NCBI GenBank assembly: GCA_945827765.1
Contig: CALZPS010000087.1
Location: 1 to 6,619 of the forward strand
Origin: an uncultured Lachnospiraceae bacterium
Lineage (GTDB): Bacteria > Bacillota > Clostridia > Lachnospirales > Lachnospiraceae
Direction: 5' to 3'
DNA length: 6,619 nt
The position numbers and the translations under genes were made by a program. Below are positions 1 through 6,619 of this stretch, one piece after another. The notes under the pieces are model-generated. The model was not told the origin of the DNA and searched no databases. It saw only the letters and a list, made by a program, of their open reading frames with translations. Each line of letters opens with the position of its first letter. Positions within the stretch are counted from its first letter, which is position 1.

Positions 1-46
1 TACACAAGGAGTATCGTCGGCAGCGTCAGATGTGTATAAGAGACAG
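1..46. other. Nextera i5-side adapter contamination (not genomic)
   Basis: Bases 14-46 match the Nextera Read 1 transposase adapter exactly: TCGTCGGCAGCGTC followed by the 19 bp Tn5 mosaic end AGATGTGTATAAGAGACAG. Bases 1-5 (TACAC) fit the end of the P5 oligo. Bases 6-13 (AAGGAGTA) equal the i5 index I recall as S507. The layout P5 end, index, adapter, mosaic end, insert is that of a sequencing library molecule, so biological sequence begins at about 47. The mosaic end also creates false coding sequence: a stop codon at 26-28 and six spurious residues (LSLIHI) on the gene that runs into it from the right. Confidence 0.98.
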
Positions 47-916
47 GATCTTAATCAAGGAATGTGCATTTGCCACGGCACGTCCGAGATTATTCCCGGA
101 AAACGCCAGTAATGTATCCGCAATCGGACGCATGCCAATCATCAGCACGATAAAAATAAGCACGGAACCGATGATATTGAACAAAAAATGGATCCACGCC
201 GCACGCTTGGCATCTTTTTTTCCGCTCAGGCTGGCAGCCAGTGCAGAGACGCAGGAGCCCATATTACAGCCCAGTATCAGGAAAAAGCACATTTCATACC
301 GAACCAGTCCCTGATTTGCCATCAGAATAACGATACCCACCGTTGCCGAAGAACTTTGTAATATCGCCGTCACGCAGAAACCAACCATGATAGCCATCCA
401 ACTACTGTCCAACAATTGGAGCATATGGATAAACTGCGGTGATTCCTTTAAAATATCCATTGCACTCGACATTGTAGAAAGCCCCATAAAAAGGACGCCG
501 AATCCCAGAATGACACCACCCAGCTTCTTTATGTTTTTTTTGCTGATGAACATATACAGCACCACGCCGATGATGATGAACAACGGTGCGATATCGGACA
601 TATTAAACGCTATCAACTGCCCTGTCACCGTCGTCCCGATATTTGCTCCTAAAATTACCCCTGCAGCCTGATACAAATCCATCAGCCCGGAATTTACGAA
701 ACTGACTACCATTACTGTTGTTGCACTAGAAGACTGGATGATACCGGTAAATAGAATACCGACGATCATGCCGATAAATCTGTTCTTGGTAAAAAATCCC
801 AGAATAGAACGCATCCTGTCGCCTGCCATCTGCTCCAGTCCGTCACTCATCAGTTTCATGCCAAACAAAAACAATCCTAATCCACCAAACAATAAAAATA
901 TCGTTGTAATATTCAT
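47..916 (-). CDS. Na+/phosphate cotransporter family protein, 3' end missing
   Basis: The first 290 residues of an inner-membrane Na/Pi cotransporter (NptA/YjbB type, Na_Pi_cotrans family), which imports or exports inorganic phosphate coupled to sodium. The family's two inverted-repeat signatures are both visible: QSSSATT at residues 61-67 followed by GANIGTT at 90-96, and QSSSAT at 187-192 followed by GCNMGSC at 216-222. Hydrophobic membrane segments surround them (about 5-20, 47-77, 110-125, 133-148, 174-200, 208-228, 243-262). Full members are usually 550-600 residues with a cytoplasmic PhoU-like C-terminal domain; that half is cut off by the contig end. The apparent C-terminus LSLIHI and its stop are adapter. 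The start gives the usual short lead into the first helix (MNITTIFLLFGG). The gene lies 33 bp after ribF with no terminator visible, so it is probably cotranscribed. Substrate specificity is inferred from the family only. Confidence 0.93.
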
Positions 917-925
917 TCGTCTGTA

Positions 926-937
926 CCTTATTCCCTC
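926..937 (-). promoter_or_regulatory. Probable ribosome binding site of the Na/Pi cotransporter gene
   Basis: The 33 bp between ribF and the transporter gene reads, on the minus strand, GAGGGAA (937-931) and then AAGG (929-926) before the ATG at 916. AAGG leaves a normal spacing of 9 nt. GAGGGAA is the better match to the anti-Shine-Dalgarno but sits 14 nt away. The pair supports the chosen start and leaves no room for a terminator hairpin. Confidence 0.5.
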
Positions 938-949
938 TTTTGAATCAAA

Positions 950-1837
950 TCACGAAAAATATGCTTTCCCGTACCGGATATCTTGTTCCACCTGGGCTTT
1001 TAACTGTTCCACGGAATCAAACCGTTTCTCCGGACGTTCAAATTCACAAAATCTTACAGAAATCTTTTTCCCGTAAGCATCCTCATCGTAATCAAATACA
1101 TACACCTCTGTGAGCAATTTTGCCTCATCCGACACCGTCGGCTTGATTCCCACATTGCAGATTCCCCGGTAGGCTTTGCCGTCTATCTGTACCTCGCATG
1201 CATAGACTCCGAATCTGGGAGCGATTTTCTTTTCTTCCCACAAAATATTCATAGTCGGGAATCCCAGACGTCTTCCCAGCCGTCTGCCATGTATGACCAC
1301 GCCTTCCGTTTCGTAGCGGTAGCCTAAAAGCTTTGCCGCGGTATCAACATTTCCTTTTTCCAATTCTTCGCGAATATAAGTGCTGCTGATTTCTCTTCCC
1401 TGATACTGTTCTTTCTCTATCACATCCAGATGATACCCATACCTCCCGGAATAATCATTCAGCACATCAATGTTACCCCGTTTCTGATATCCGAAACAAA
1501 AATCTTTTCCCACCACAATATAGGCTGCTCTCAGACGTTTGACAAGAATCTCATCAATAAATTGTTCTGCTGTCATCTCACGGATTTCTCTCGTGAACGC
1601 ACATTCAATCAGGCAATCCGCTTTTCCTTCCAATCGGCGCTTACGCTGCGCGCTTGTCAGCAAAGAATCCCGTCCCATATCGAATGCACAGATAATCCCT
1701 GCCACCTTATCGGAACGATACCGTCCTATCTGCTCCACCAATTTTTGATGTCCGCGGTGCAGTCCGTCAAATTTTCCCAAAGTGACCGCAGTCGCTTTGT
1801 CACTTTTCCAGGATTCCAATGTATTCAAATACTGCAT
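950..1837 (-). CDS. ribF: Bifunctional riboflavin kinase / FAD synthetase
   Basis: RibF (295 residues, close to the usual 300-310) phosphorylates riboflavin to FMN and adenylylates FMN to FAD in the cytoplasm. The N-terminal FAD synthetase (nucleotidyltransferase) domain shows GKFDGLHRGH at 21-30 with the HxGH motif (H27, H30), VVGKDFCFG at 108-116 and ISSTYIREEL at 150-159. The C-terminal riboflavin kinase domain shows GRRLGRRLGFPTMN at 184-197 with the PTxN motif at 194-197, GVYACEV at 210-216, NVGIKPT at 228-234 and EVYVFDYDEDAYG at 244-256, in which E244 is the expected catalytic acid. Oddity: the usual FDPHP motif after the first strand is replaced by FDMGRDS (52-58). The ATG is the first possible start, since the truB stop TAA lies in the same frame three codons upstream. 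The best Shine-Dalgarno (GAGAGGAA, 1860-1853, inside truB) is 15 nt away, so translation may depend on ribosomes finishing truB. No FMN riboswitch precedes it. Confidence 0.96.
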   Translation of the reverse strand: MQYLNTLESWKSDKATAVTLGKFDGLHRGHQKLVEQIGRYRSDKVAGIICAFDMGRDSLLTSAQRKRRLEGKADCLIECAFTREIREMTAEQFIDEILVKRLRAAYIVVGKDFCFGYQKRGNIDVLNDYSGRYGYHLDVIEKEQYQGREISSTYIREELEKGNVDTAAKLLGYRYETEGVVIHGRRLGRRLGFPTMNILWEEKKIAPRFGVYACEVQIDGKAYRGICNVGIKPTVSDEAKLLTEVYVFDYDEDAYGKKISVRFCEFERPEKRFDSVEQLKAQVEQDIRYGKAYFS

Positions 1838-1846
1838 GTCGTTTCT

Positions 1847-2821
1847 TTAGATTTCCTCTCTGTCCAAAAACATTTTCTCAACATTCAAAAGATTTTTGGA
1901 CTTATCATACTGATAAATACCGATAAACACATGATTGGGACTATATATTCTGACTTTTTCTTCATGCTCAAAGACCATACTTGCTCCCGTGACAAATGTG
2001 TCTTTGGCGGAACATGTGTCCGCCGTCGAAAAACTGTCTGCCGGAACAAGCCACTTTGGTGAAAGGCTGTTTCCATTATATGCAAGAGCACTCTGCTCCG
2101 GTCGTACCACAGCAGGCTGCAGCCCGGAAAACAACGCATCCACCGGCAGAAGCAGTTCCTGAAAGTGCCCCTGTCTCTGATATTCTTCTGCCTGTGACAA
2201 AAGAATACTCTGTTCCAGTGTAAACCGGTTCACTTTCGTGCGCACAAGTGTTTCCATACAGCCTCCGCAGCCCAGTTTATCCCCGATATCCTGACACAGT
2301 GTACGAATATATGTGCCCTTGGAACAATGTACTTCCATGCGTACCCGCGGCAAGTTCATCTCCAGAATACCAATATCATAAATCATCACTTTTCTTGTCT
2401 TGCGCGCTACTTCCTTTCCCTCACGCGCCAGTTCATAAAGTTTCTTTCCGTTGACCTTCAGTGCCGAGTACATCGGCGGCAGTTGTTCATACTCTCCAAT
2501 ATAGCTAAGAATTGCCTGTTTCACCTGCTCCTCGGTGAGCCTTTCTGTACTTTTTTCCTGTATCATGGTTCCGCTGATATCCTGTGTATCGGTTGACACT
2601 CCCAAAAGCAGGGTAGTTTCATAAATCTTATCCTTGTCAGTCAGCAGATCACACACTTTCGTCGCTTTTCCCAGACATACCGGCAAAACACCCTCTGCGT
2701 CCGGATCCAATGTTCCTGTGTGACCGATTTTTTTCTGTCCGGTAATTCCCCGCAGCTTTGCCACGACATCATGTGAGGTATACCCTTTTTCTTTGTAAAT
2801 GTTAATAATTCCGTTTATCAT
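1847..2821 (-). CDS. truB: tRNA pseudouridine-55 synthase
   Basis: TruB isomerises U55 in the T loop of most tRNAs to pseudouridine. The N-terminus MINGIINIYKEKGYTSHDVV is typical. The catalytic motif GHTGTLDPDAEGVLP spans residues 33-47, with D39 the expected nucleophilic aspartate. PPMYSALKVNGKKLYELAR (115-133) and CSKGTYIRTLCQDIG (166-180) are further family motifs of the catalytic fold. A C-terminal RNA-binding region follows from about 225. At 324 residues it is somewhat longer than the usual 290-310. The extra length seems to lie at about 255-282, a Ser/Thr/Ala-rich stretch before EKVRIYSPNHVFIGIY. The start codon overlaps the stop of the upstream phosphoesterase gene (ATGA), which implies translational coupling; ribF follows after 9 bp. 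All catalytic motifs are intact. Confidence 0.97.
   Translation of the reverse strand: MINGIINIYKEKGYTSHDVVAKLRGITGQKKIGHTGTLDPDAEGVLPVCLGKATKVCDLLTDKDKIYETTLLLGVSTDTQDISGTMIQEKSTERLTEEQVKQAILSYIGEYEQLPPMYSALKVNGKKLYELAREGKEVARKTRKVMIYDIGILEMNLPRVRMEVHCSKGTYIRTLCQDIGDKLGCGGCMETLVRTKVNRFTLEQSILLSQAEEYQRQGHFQELLLPVDALFSGLQPAVVRPEQSALAYNGNSLSPKWLVPADSFSTADTCSAKDTFVTGASMVFEHEEKVRIYSPNHVFIGIYQYDKSKNLLNVEKMFLDREEI
2818..2821 (-). other. ATGA stop/start overlap, nrnA to truB
   Basis: Read on the minus strand, ATGA contains the ATG of truB (2821-2819) and the TGA of the phosphoesterase gene (2820-2818). Such 4 bp overlaps normally mean termination-reinitiation coupling and shared transcription. Confidence 0.9.
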
Positions 2822-3777
2822 GCTGTTTTCTCCAGCTGCAGTGCAATCTGTTCCAACACATTTGTAATGACGTCATGTACCGTACCCTTCATCGTAAGAC
2901 CTGCTGCCCGCACATGTCCGCCGCCGCCAAAATACTGTGCCACGCGGCTCACATCCACACGGCTTTTCGAGCGAAGACTCACCTTGAACACCTGGAATTC
3001 CAATTCATACAAAAACATTGCCACCTCTGTTCCACTCGTATAGCGCAGTTGGCTGACAATTCCTTCCAAATCGGCAGGTTTAGCCTCAAAGAAACGCAGT
3101 TCTTTGGCTGTAACATAAGAAATAATACACTGTTTATCCAAAACAAGCATACTCTCCAACAATGCTTTACCCAGAATCTGAGTCTGTACATAGGTTTTCT
3201 CATAGAATGTACGTTCAATAAGCGCAGAGGCATCTACCCCTTTGCGCAAAAGTTCTGCCGCCGCCTCCATTGTCTCCGGTGATGTACAGGAATACTGGAA
3301 TACTCCTGTATCGTGTGCGATTCCCATATACAGGCTTTCTGCACAGGAAAGGCTTATTTTTTCCTTATCCAGCAGCCTGAATACCAATTCACTGGTTGAA
3401 CTGGCGTCTGGTTCAATGTAATTGTAATCGGCAAACGACGGATTGCTCACATGATGGTCGATACATAAAGTTTCCTTCGCTGATTCAAACAACGGCTCAC
3501 TAAAGCCCAGTCTCTTACTGTCTCCGCAATCCAGACAGATAAACAAATCATAACATTGCTCATCCATAATCCGGTGACGAATAATCTGTGTATCCTTCAG
3601 GATGTGAAAGGATTCGGGAATCGTTTCCAGATAAACATCTGTCTGCAAGGTCGGGTACTGTTCTTTCAAATAGAGATACAGACCCATACAGCTTCCGACA
3701 CAGTCGCCGTCCGGGCGGATATGTCCGCCCAGAGCAACCTTCTTTTTCCCTGATAAAACTTCTGCTAACTGAATCAT
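2818..3777 (-). CDS. nrnA: DHH/DHHA1 family phosphoesterase, NrnA-like
   Basis: A 319-residue cytoplasmic DHH phosphoesterase of the NrnA type. Characterised relatives degrade 2-5 nt RNAs, and some also hydrolyse pAp or cyclic dinucleotide products. The metal-binding DHH motifs are all present: GHIRPDGDCVGS at 18-29 (H19, D23, D25), CLDCGDSKRLG at 81-91 (D83), IDHHVSN at 106-112, and HDTGVFQYS at 155-163 (D156). The C-terminal DHHA1 substrate-binding domain carries GGGGHVRAAG at 284-293. Motif I has HIRPDGD where HxNPDGD is commoner, a conservative variant. It sits between rbfA and truB, as is usual in clostridial infB operons, and overlaps each neighbour by 4 bp (ATGA). A modest GGTGAAG lies just upstream of the ATG within rbfA. 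The substrate (oligoRNA, pAp, or c-di-AMP/pApA) cannot be settled from the sequence. The symbol follows the family; a GdpP-like role is unlikely because PAS, GGDEF and membrane segments are absent. Confidence 0.9.
   Translation of the reverse strand: MIQLAEVLSGKKKVALGGHIRPDGDCVGSCMGLYLYLKEQYPTLQTDVYLETIPESFHILKDTQIIRHRIMDEQCYDLFICLDCGDSKRLGFSEPLFESAKETLCIDHHVSNPSFADYNYIEPDASSTSELVFRLLDKEKISLSCAESLYMGIAHDTGVFQYSCTSPETMEAAAELLRKGVDASALIERTFYEKTYVQTQILGKALLESMLVLDKQCIISYVTAKELRFFEAKPADLEGIVSQLRYTSGTEVAMFLYELEFQVFKVSLRSKSRVDVSRVAQYFGGGGHVRAAGLTMKGTVHDVITNVLEQIALQLEKTA
3774..3777 (-). other. ATGA stop/start overlap, rbfA to nrnA
   Basis: Read on the minus strand, ATGA contains the ATG of the phosphoesterase gene (3777-3775) and the TGA of rbfA (3776-3774). 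This fixes both ends and ties synthesis of the phosphoesterase to that of RbfA. Confidence 0.9.
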
Positions 3778-4148
3778 ATATCTTCACCGTCTTTCAAATT
3801 TCTGGTTAGTTCATCAATTTTTTTGCTCATATTTACACCGTATTCGATAGATTGATCCAAAACGAACGTAATCTCCGGTGTGTTCCTCATATTGATTGTT
3901 CTGGCCAGTTCCCGGCGGATATATCCTTCCGCACTCTGCAAGCCTTTGATTGTATCGCTCTGGGCCTTTTCATCTCCCAGAACACTGATGTAGGCTTTAC
4001 AGGTCTTCAAATCAGGTGCCACCGAGACGGCAACCACAGAAGTCATCGGTGCCACTCTGGGGTCTTTGATTCCATCCCTCAGAATATTGGAAAGTTCCCT
4101 CTGTACCTCTGCATTTACCCTCGTGTTTTTGATACTGTTTTTTCTCAT
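3774..4148 (-). CDS. rbfA: 30S ribosome-binding factor A
   Basis: RbfA (124 residues, normal length) binds the immature 30S subunit near the 5' end of 16S rRNA and helps its late maturation, which matters especially in the cold. It is a single KH-type II domain. Visible family marks are NTRVNAEVQRELSNIL at 8-23, DPRV at 29-32, the AxG interruption of the KH helix (A73-E-G75) in SAEGYIRREL, and TPEITFVLDQSIEYG at 90-104 followed by MSKKIDEL. The start is supported by a strong GAGGAG 6 nt upstream; the overlapping ATG four bases further upstream is in another frame. The gene follows infB by 49 bp and overlaps the next gene by 4 bp. Its place directly after infB is the standard arrangement across Firmicutes and many other bacteria. 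Confidence 0.97.
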   Translation of the reverse strand: MRKNSIKNTRVNAEVQRELSNILRDGIKDPRVAPMTSVVAVSVAPDLKTCKAYISVLGDEKAQSDTIKGLQSAEGYIRRELARTINMRNTPEITFVLDQSIEYGVNMSKKIDELTRNLKDGEDI

Positions 4149-4154
4149 TCATTA

Positions 4155-4160
4155 CTCCTC
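4155..4160 (-). promoter_or_regulatory. Ribosome binding site of rbfA
   Basis: GAGGAG on the minus strand, 6 nt before the rbfA ATG (4148-4146), is the clearest Shine-Dalgarno sequence in the window. It selects this ATG over the out-of-frame ATG four bases upstream. It lies in the only gap of any size upstream of rbfA (4149-4197), where I see no convincing terminator or promoter. Confidence 0.85.
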
Positions 4161-4197
4161 GCACAGCCCCCTGACAATAGCCGCAGGCAGCCGTTTT

Positions 4198-6580
4198 TTA
4201 TTTTCTTTCTACTTCTACCATCTTATAGGCTTCTACCAAATCGCCTTCTTTGATGTCATTGAAATTTTCAAATACAAAACCACATTCATAACCGGCTCTG
4301 ACTTCCTTCACATCATCCTTGAATCGTTTCAGAGATGCCAGCGGACCGTCAAAGATTACAATACCGTCGCGTGTCAGACGTACCGAACAGTGCCGCTCAA
4401 ACGTACCATCCTGTACATAAGAACCGGCAATCGTGCCGACACCGGATGCCTTGAAGGTCTGACGAACCTCTGCATGCCCAAGTATCTTTTCTTCAAAGAC
4501 AGGGTCAAGCATTCCTTTCATTGCAGCCTCCACATCTTCAATCGCATTGTAAATGACTCTATACAGTCTCAAATCTACGCCTTCGCGCTCTGCAATCTCT
4601 TTTGCAGTCGCATCCGGACGCACATTGAATCCGATAATGATTGCGTTCGATGCAGATGCCAGACTCACGTCGGACTCATTAATGGCACCTACTCCACCGT
4701 GGATAATCTTGATGACAACTTCCTCATTGGACAATTTCAGAAGGCTTTGTTTCAATGCCTCCACGGAACCCTGTACATCCGCTTTTACAACAATGTTGAG
4801 TTCTTTCAGATTGCCCTCTTTAATCTGTGTGAACAGATCATCAAGCGACATCTTGGACTTTGTCTCATCCAGCAGTTTCACTTTGTTCTGAGAAATAAAT
4901 GTCTCCGCAAAGTTTCTAGCCTCTTTTTCAGTTGCGCAGCCTACAAATACTTCACCTGCATTCGGCACGTCACCCAGACCCAGTATTTCGACCGGAGTGG
5001 ACGGCCCTGCTTCTTTCACCCGTCTTCCCTTGTCATCCATCATGGCACGGACTCTTCCGTGTGCGCTTCCTGCGGCAATCGCATCTCCCACATGCAGAAT
5101 ACCTTTCTGTACTAATACGGTCGCCACCGGTCCTTTGCCTTTGTCAAGCTGTGCCTCAATCACCAGACCTCTTGCTGCACGGTTCGGATTGGCCTTCAAT
5201 TCCATCACCTCTGCTGTGAGAAGAACCATCTCCAGCAACTCCTGAATTCCTTCGCCGGTGTGTGCGGAAACCGGCACAAATACCGTGCTGCCTCCCCAGT
5301 CTTCGGCAATCAGTCCATACTCTGTCATTTCCTGCTTAACACGGTCTACATTGGCACTTGGCTTATCAATCTTATTGACTGCCACGATAATCTCTACTCC
5401 GGCTGCTTTTGCATGATTGATTGCCTCCACTGTCTGCGGCATCACTCCATCGTCAGCTGCCACAACCAGAATCGCAATATCCGTGGAGTTTGCCCCACGC
5501 ATACGCATTGCCGTGAATGCCTCATGTCCCGGAGTATCAAGGAAAGTAATCTGTTCTCCGTTTATTTCTACCATATAGGCACCGATATGCTGTGTGATAC
5601 CACCGGCCTCGCGGTCAATCACGTTCGTGTGGCGGATGGCATCCAGAAGAGAGGTCTTTCCATGGTCTACATGACCCATGACACATACAACCGGCGGGCG
5701 TTTCACCATGGTGCTCTCGTCTTCCTCATCTTCTTTGAGCAGTTCTTCGATCACGTCCACAACTTCTTCTTTCTCACAGAGTATTTCAAACTCCATGGCG
5801 ATTTCTTCTGCCGTATCATAGTCGATTTCCTGATTTACCGTCACAATTTTTCCCTGCATAAACAGTTTTTTGATAATCACGGACGGAACAATTTTCATTT
5901 TGTCAGCCAGTTCTTTGATCGTCAATACTTCCGGCAATACAATCTGCTTGATTTCCTCGACTTCTGCCGGTTTCGGCTGCGGTTTTTTCACTTCCGCAGT
6001 CGGTTTGCTCAGTTTGCCTTTTTTTCCTCTGTTCTCAAATTCCGCATCGCGAAGTTCTTTCTTTTTATAGTCTTTCTCTTTATCTTTGCCCTTATTTCTC
6101 TGGCTCTTCTGCTGTTCTACCATTGGTGCAGCCAGAGAATCACGGTCATCTCTGCGCGATCCCGTTCTTCCCTGTCCACGCTCATTCGACCCGCGTCCGC
6201 CGCGCTCTTGTCTGTCCGAACGCTCATCACGGTTAAATGTTCTTCCGTCTTTATTAAAACCGCGTCCGTCACGCTCACTTCCCTGAGAACGTCCACCCTG
6301 TCCGTTCCTGTCCTGTCGTCCTCCATTTCCGTTCTGGAAATATTCGCCGCGATTCTGGCGCTCTCCGTTTTGGAAACGTTCGCCACGATTTTGACGCTCT
6401 CCGTTCTGATTGCGTCCATCACGGTTTCTGTTCTGCGAAGAATCTCCGAAATTTCCACGGTTCGGACGGTTCTGGCTTTCTGCAGTCTGCGGACGATTCT
6501 GGCTTTCTGCAGTCTGCGGACGGTTCTGGCTTTCTGCCATCTGCGGACGGTTCAGTTCTTCAACAGACTGTACATGTTCC
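4198..6580 (-). CDS. infB: Translation initiation factor IF-2, 5' end missing
   Basis: IF-2 is the GTPase that brings fMet-tRNA to the 30S subunit and promotes 50S joining. About 793 genuine residues remain. Counted from the false ATG at 6597, they show a disordered Q/N/R/G/E/D-rich region (7-150), a Lys-rich linker (160-215), an IF2_N domain ([15 protein letters not shown], 221-235), and a G domain with G1 GHVDHGKT (308-315), G2 [10 protein letters not shown] (332-341), G3 DTPGHEAF (354-361), G4 NKID (408-411) and G5 SAHTGEG (444-450). Domains II and III (about 467-690) and the fMet-tRNA-binding C-terminal domain ending in YKMVEVERK follow. All G motifs are intact. The first six residues (MCIRDR) come from the Tn5 mosaic end, so the true start and the first N-terminal subdomain lie outside the window. 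rbfA follows after 49 bp in the same operon. Confidence 0.98.
6337..6408 (-). repeat. Two 36 bp tandem repeats in the infB N-terminal region
   Basis: Two consecutive in-frame units encode [12 protein letters not shown] and [12 protein letters not shown], and a third begins with QNG. The units differ by the R/Y codon and several silent changes, so they are older or less homogenised than the 27 bp repeats nearby. They lie in the disordered part of IF-2, before the IF2_N domain. Confidence 0.85.
6470..6550 (-). repeat. Three 27 bp tandem repeats in the infB N-terminal region
   Basis: Units at 6470-6496, 6497-6523 and 6524-6550 encode the 9-residue repeat AESQNRPQ(T/M), with partial copies on both sides. 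Units 1 and 2 differ by one base; unit 3 differs from unit 2 by two (GCCATC for GCAGTC on the plus strand). The near identity at DNA level suggests recent slippage or unequal recombination. The unit length is a multiple of three, so copy number can change without breaking the frame. Confidence 0.92.
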
Positions 6581-6619
6581 CTGTCTCTTATACACATCTC
6601 CGGGCCCCCGAGACCGTAC
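6581..6619. other. Nextera i7-side adapter contamination (not genomic)
   Basis: CTGTCTCTTATACACATCT (6581-6599) is the Tn5 mosaic end in reverse orientation. Bases 6600-6614 match the Nextera Read 2 adapter tail CCGAGCCCACGAGAC with two mismatches (CCGGGCCCCCGAGAC), as expected of low-quality read ends. The final CGTAC equals the first five bases of the i7 index I recall as N702 (CGTACTAG). Genomic sequence therefore ends at about 6580. The mosaic end supplies an ATG on the minus strand at 6597-6595 and the six residues MCIRDR, which falsely make infB look complete. Confidence 0.97.

Noticed and set aside
14..46. Tn5-like mosaic ends at both contig ends as a real transposon
   Set aside because: The mosaic ends are joined to synthetic Nextera primer tails and index bases and sit at the extreme ends. 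There is no transposase gene or other IS50 sequence.
30..314. Plus-strand frame beginning MCIRDR
   Set aside because: Its start codon and first residues are the Tn5 mosaic end; the rest is antisense to the transporter gene.
917..949. Terminator, promoter or FMN riboswitch around ribF
   Set aside because: Gaps of 9 and 33 bp are too short for an FMN riboswitch, and no hairpin with a following T run is visible.
1430..2062. 210-codon open reading frame on the plus strand
   Set aside because: Antisense to the ribF/truB junction, no family resemblance, no ribosome binding site that I can see.
4149..4200. GC-rich stretch next to a T run (GCCGCAGGCAGCCGTTTTTT) as a terminator
   Set aside because: The GC part does not form a good self-complementary stem. 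The T run follows it only on the plus strand, where no gene is present, and on the minus strand it lies before the GC part.
4066..5115. 349-codon open reading frame on the plus strand
   Set aside because: It lies antisense to rbfA and infB, both with intact family motifs. Its translation is rich in Cys, His and Phe with no recognisable domain, and it crosses a gene boundary, as shadow frames do.
6117..6458. 113-codon minus-strand frame inside infB
   Set aside because: An out-of-frame reading of the low-complexity IF-2 coding region. The repeats keep the alternative frame open by chance.

Overview
The window is a 6.6 kb contig from a Firmicute, most likely a Lachnospiraceae-type gut Clostridium. 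The evidence is the gene order (infB, rbfA, DHH phosphoesterase, truB, ribF) and the style of the proteins, such as an IF-2 with a long Q/N/R/G-rich N-terminus and a RibF whose FDPHP motif is changed. The assignment rests on pattern recognition, not on a search. Only about 47-6580 is genomic. Bases 1-46 and 6581-6619 are Illumina Nextera (Tn5) adapter and index sequence left on both ends.

All real genes lie on the minus strand and read from right to left as one tightly packed operon. The order is infB (5' end missing, 6580-4198), a 49 bp gap with a good ribosome binding site, rbfA (4148-3774), an nrnA-like DHH/DHHA1 phosphoesterase (3777-2818), truB (2821-1847), ribF (1837-950), and a Na+/phosphate cotransporter-family gene (916-47, 3' end missing). 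rbfA/nrnA and nrnA/truB each overlap by 4 bp (ATGA). truB/ribF are 9 bp apart and ribF/cotransporter 33 bp apart. No gap is long enough for a convincing internal promoter, terminator or riboswitch, and no stretch over 300 bp lacks a gene.

Functionally this is the downstream half of the conserved nusA-infB operon. IF-2 starts translation, RbfA matures the 30S subunit, NrnA degrades very short RNAs (and/or pAp), TruB makes pseudouridine 55 in tRNA, and RibF makes FMN and FAD. The phosphate transporter at the end is the accessory member. Genes usually found upstream (rimP, nusA, ylxR, an L7Ae-like gene) would lie beyond the right edge.

I found no undescribed system. The points most worth attention are the adapter ends, which create a false start for infB and a false C-terminus for the transporter, the tandem repeats in the IF-2 N-terminus, and the divergent nucleotide-binding region of RibF. 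Many long plus-strand reading frames exist, but they are antisense shadows of these genes.
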